Shown here piece by piece: positions 13,943 to 14,181 of a stretch of DNA of 14,181 nt. The notes below the pieces were generated by a model that saw only the letters and a list, made by a program, of their open reading frames with translations, did no database searches and was not told the origin of the DNA. Positions within the stretch are counted from its first letter, which is position 1. The number at the start of each line of letters is the position of its first letter. This stretch comes from Thermoplasmatales archaeon. Its GTDB lineage: Archaea > Thermoplasmatota > Thermoplasmata > Thermoplasmatales > GCA-001856825. The stretch is from the NCBI GenBank assembly GCA_014874235.1, contig JACWAC010000015.1, positions 1 to 14,181 on the forward strand, written 5' to 3'. A program made the translations under genes and the position numbers.

Positions 13943-14181
13943 ATGGAGAAACTTTACAAGCTGAGTGATGCATGCGAAATACTGCAGATCGATCCGACCA
14001 CACTGAGAAAGTGGGACAAGGAGGGGAAGATCAAATGCATAAGGCTGCAGAATAACTTCAGGAGAGTGCCTGAGAGTGAAATCAACAGGATACTGGGAAT
14101 TGAAAAAGACAGGAAATCCTACATTTATGCGAGAGTATCTTCTTCGGGACAGAAGGATGATCTGAACAGGCAGATACAGCG
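13943..14181 (+). CDS. tnpA: IS607-family serine recombinase (TnpA), N-terminal part; 3' end outside window
   Basis: Transposase of the IS607 type, a serine recombinase with its DNA-binding domain at the N-terminus. From ATG 13943, residues 1-55 form a MerR-like helix-turn-helix: YKLSDACEILQIDPTTLRKWDKEGKI, then FRRVPESEINRILGI. Residues about 62-79 begin the catalytic domain with YIYARVSSSGQKDDLNRQI, the strand and loop that carry the nucleophilic serine. About 79 codons are visible of an expected ~190-220. An in-frame ATG at 13928 would add five residues (MLLQS). No frameshift or stop is visible in the part seen, so the copy may be intact. Confidence 0.92.
   Translation, partial: MEKLYKLSDACEILQIDPTTLRKWDKEGKIKCIRLQNNFRRVPESEINRILGIEKDRKSYIYARVSSSGQKDDLNRQIQ

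Larger units (their letters stand above)
13888..14181 (+). mobile_element. Left end of an IS607-family insertion sequence (continues past window)
   Basis: The element begins within GGAAGGGCT (13882-13890), where the AHSA1 coding pattern breaks off. IS607 elements insert at GG dinucleotides through a serine recombinase and make no longer target duplication, which fits the GGG at 13886-13888. The exact border cannot be fixed from one end. Inside are a TATA-like box and the 5' part of the recombinase gene, in the same direction as the broken host gene. A downstream tnpB gene is common in the family but would be outside the window. Confidence 0.75.

Noticed and set aside
1..14181. CRISPR array, toxin-antitoxin pair or defence island
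   Set aside because: There are no spaced repeat arrays. The RHH gene is followed by a phosphodiesterase, not a toxin, and the other genes are housekeeping or regulatory.

Overview
The window looks like ordinary chromosome from an archaeon, most likely of the Thermoplasmata (Thermoplasmatales or a relative). The evidence is archaeal-type DNA primase small subunit (PriS), ribosomal protein eS17, an archaeosine-type tRNA-guanine transglycosylase with a PUA domain, an Alba chromatin protein, AGA/AGG- and ATA-rich codon use, and several genes with an AT-rich box about 25-29 nt upstream of the start codon and no Shine-Dalgarno sequence (leaderless pattern). Genes inside operons have Shine-Dalgarno-like sequences instead. 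The lineage is inferred from these features and no database search was possible.

Layout. (1) 1-1944: a phosphate-type MFS transporter, cut by the left edge, fused to a C-terminal PhoU-like (DUF47) domain. (2) 1981-5253: purS-purL-purQ, overlapping genes for the three-part FGAM synthase of purine synthesis. (3) 5277-6873: a sequon-rich membrane-anchored surface protein overlapping the primase gene priS, followed by eS17 (6908-7141). (4) 7144-10064, minus strand: a COG3375-type GNAT protein, tgtA and alba, with a hairpin/T-run terminator between alba and tgtA. (5) 10065-10502: about 440 bp with no supported gene but small repeats. (6) 10503-12666: a compact plus-strand unit of a ribbon-helix-helix protein, an alkaline-phosphatase-superfamily phosphodiesterase and an APS kinase. 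(7) 12776-13888: a carboxymuconolactone-decarboxylase/AhpD-like protein, an ArsR regulator and an AHSA1/SRPBCC gene. (8) From about 13888 to the right edge: the left end of an IS607-type insertion sequence, whose serine recombinase gene runs off the window. It has broken the AHSA1 gene after about 65 codons.

Most genes are housekeeping: purine synthesis, replication priming, translation, tRNA modification and chromatin. The points that stand out are the transporter-PhoU fusion with conserved phosphate-site residues; a TgtA with no cysteine at all and no zinc ligand triad; the RHH/phosphodiesterase/APS-kinase unit, whose RHH protein ends in a sulfatase-like C-terminal tail; and the IS607 insertion into the ArsR-AHSA1 pair. 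I did not find a defence system, CRISPR array, tRNA or rRNA.
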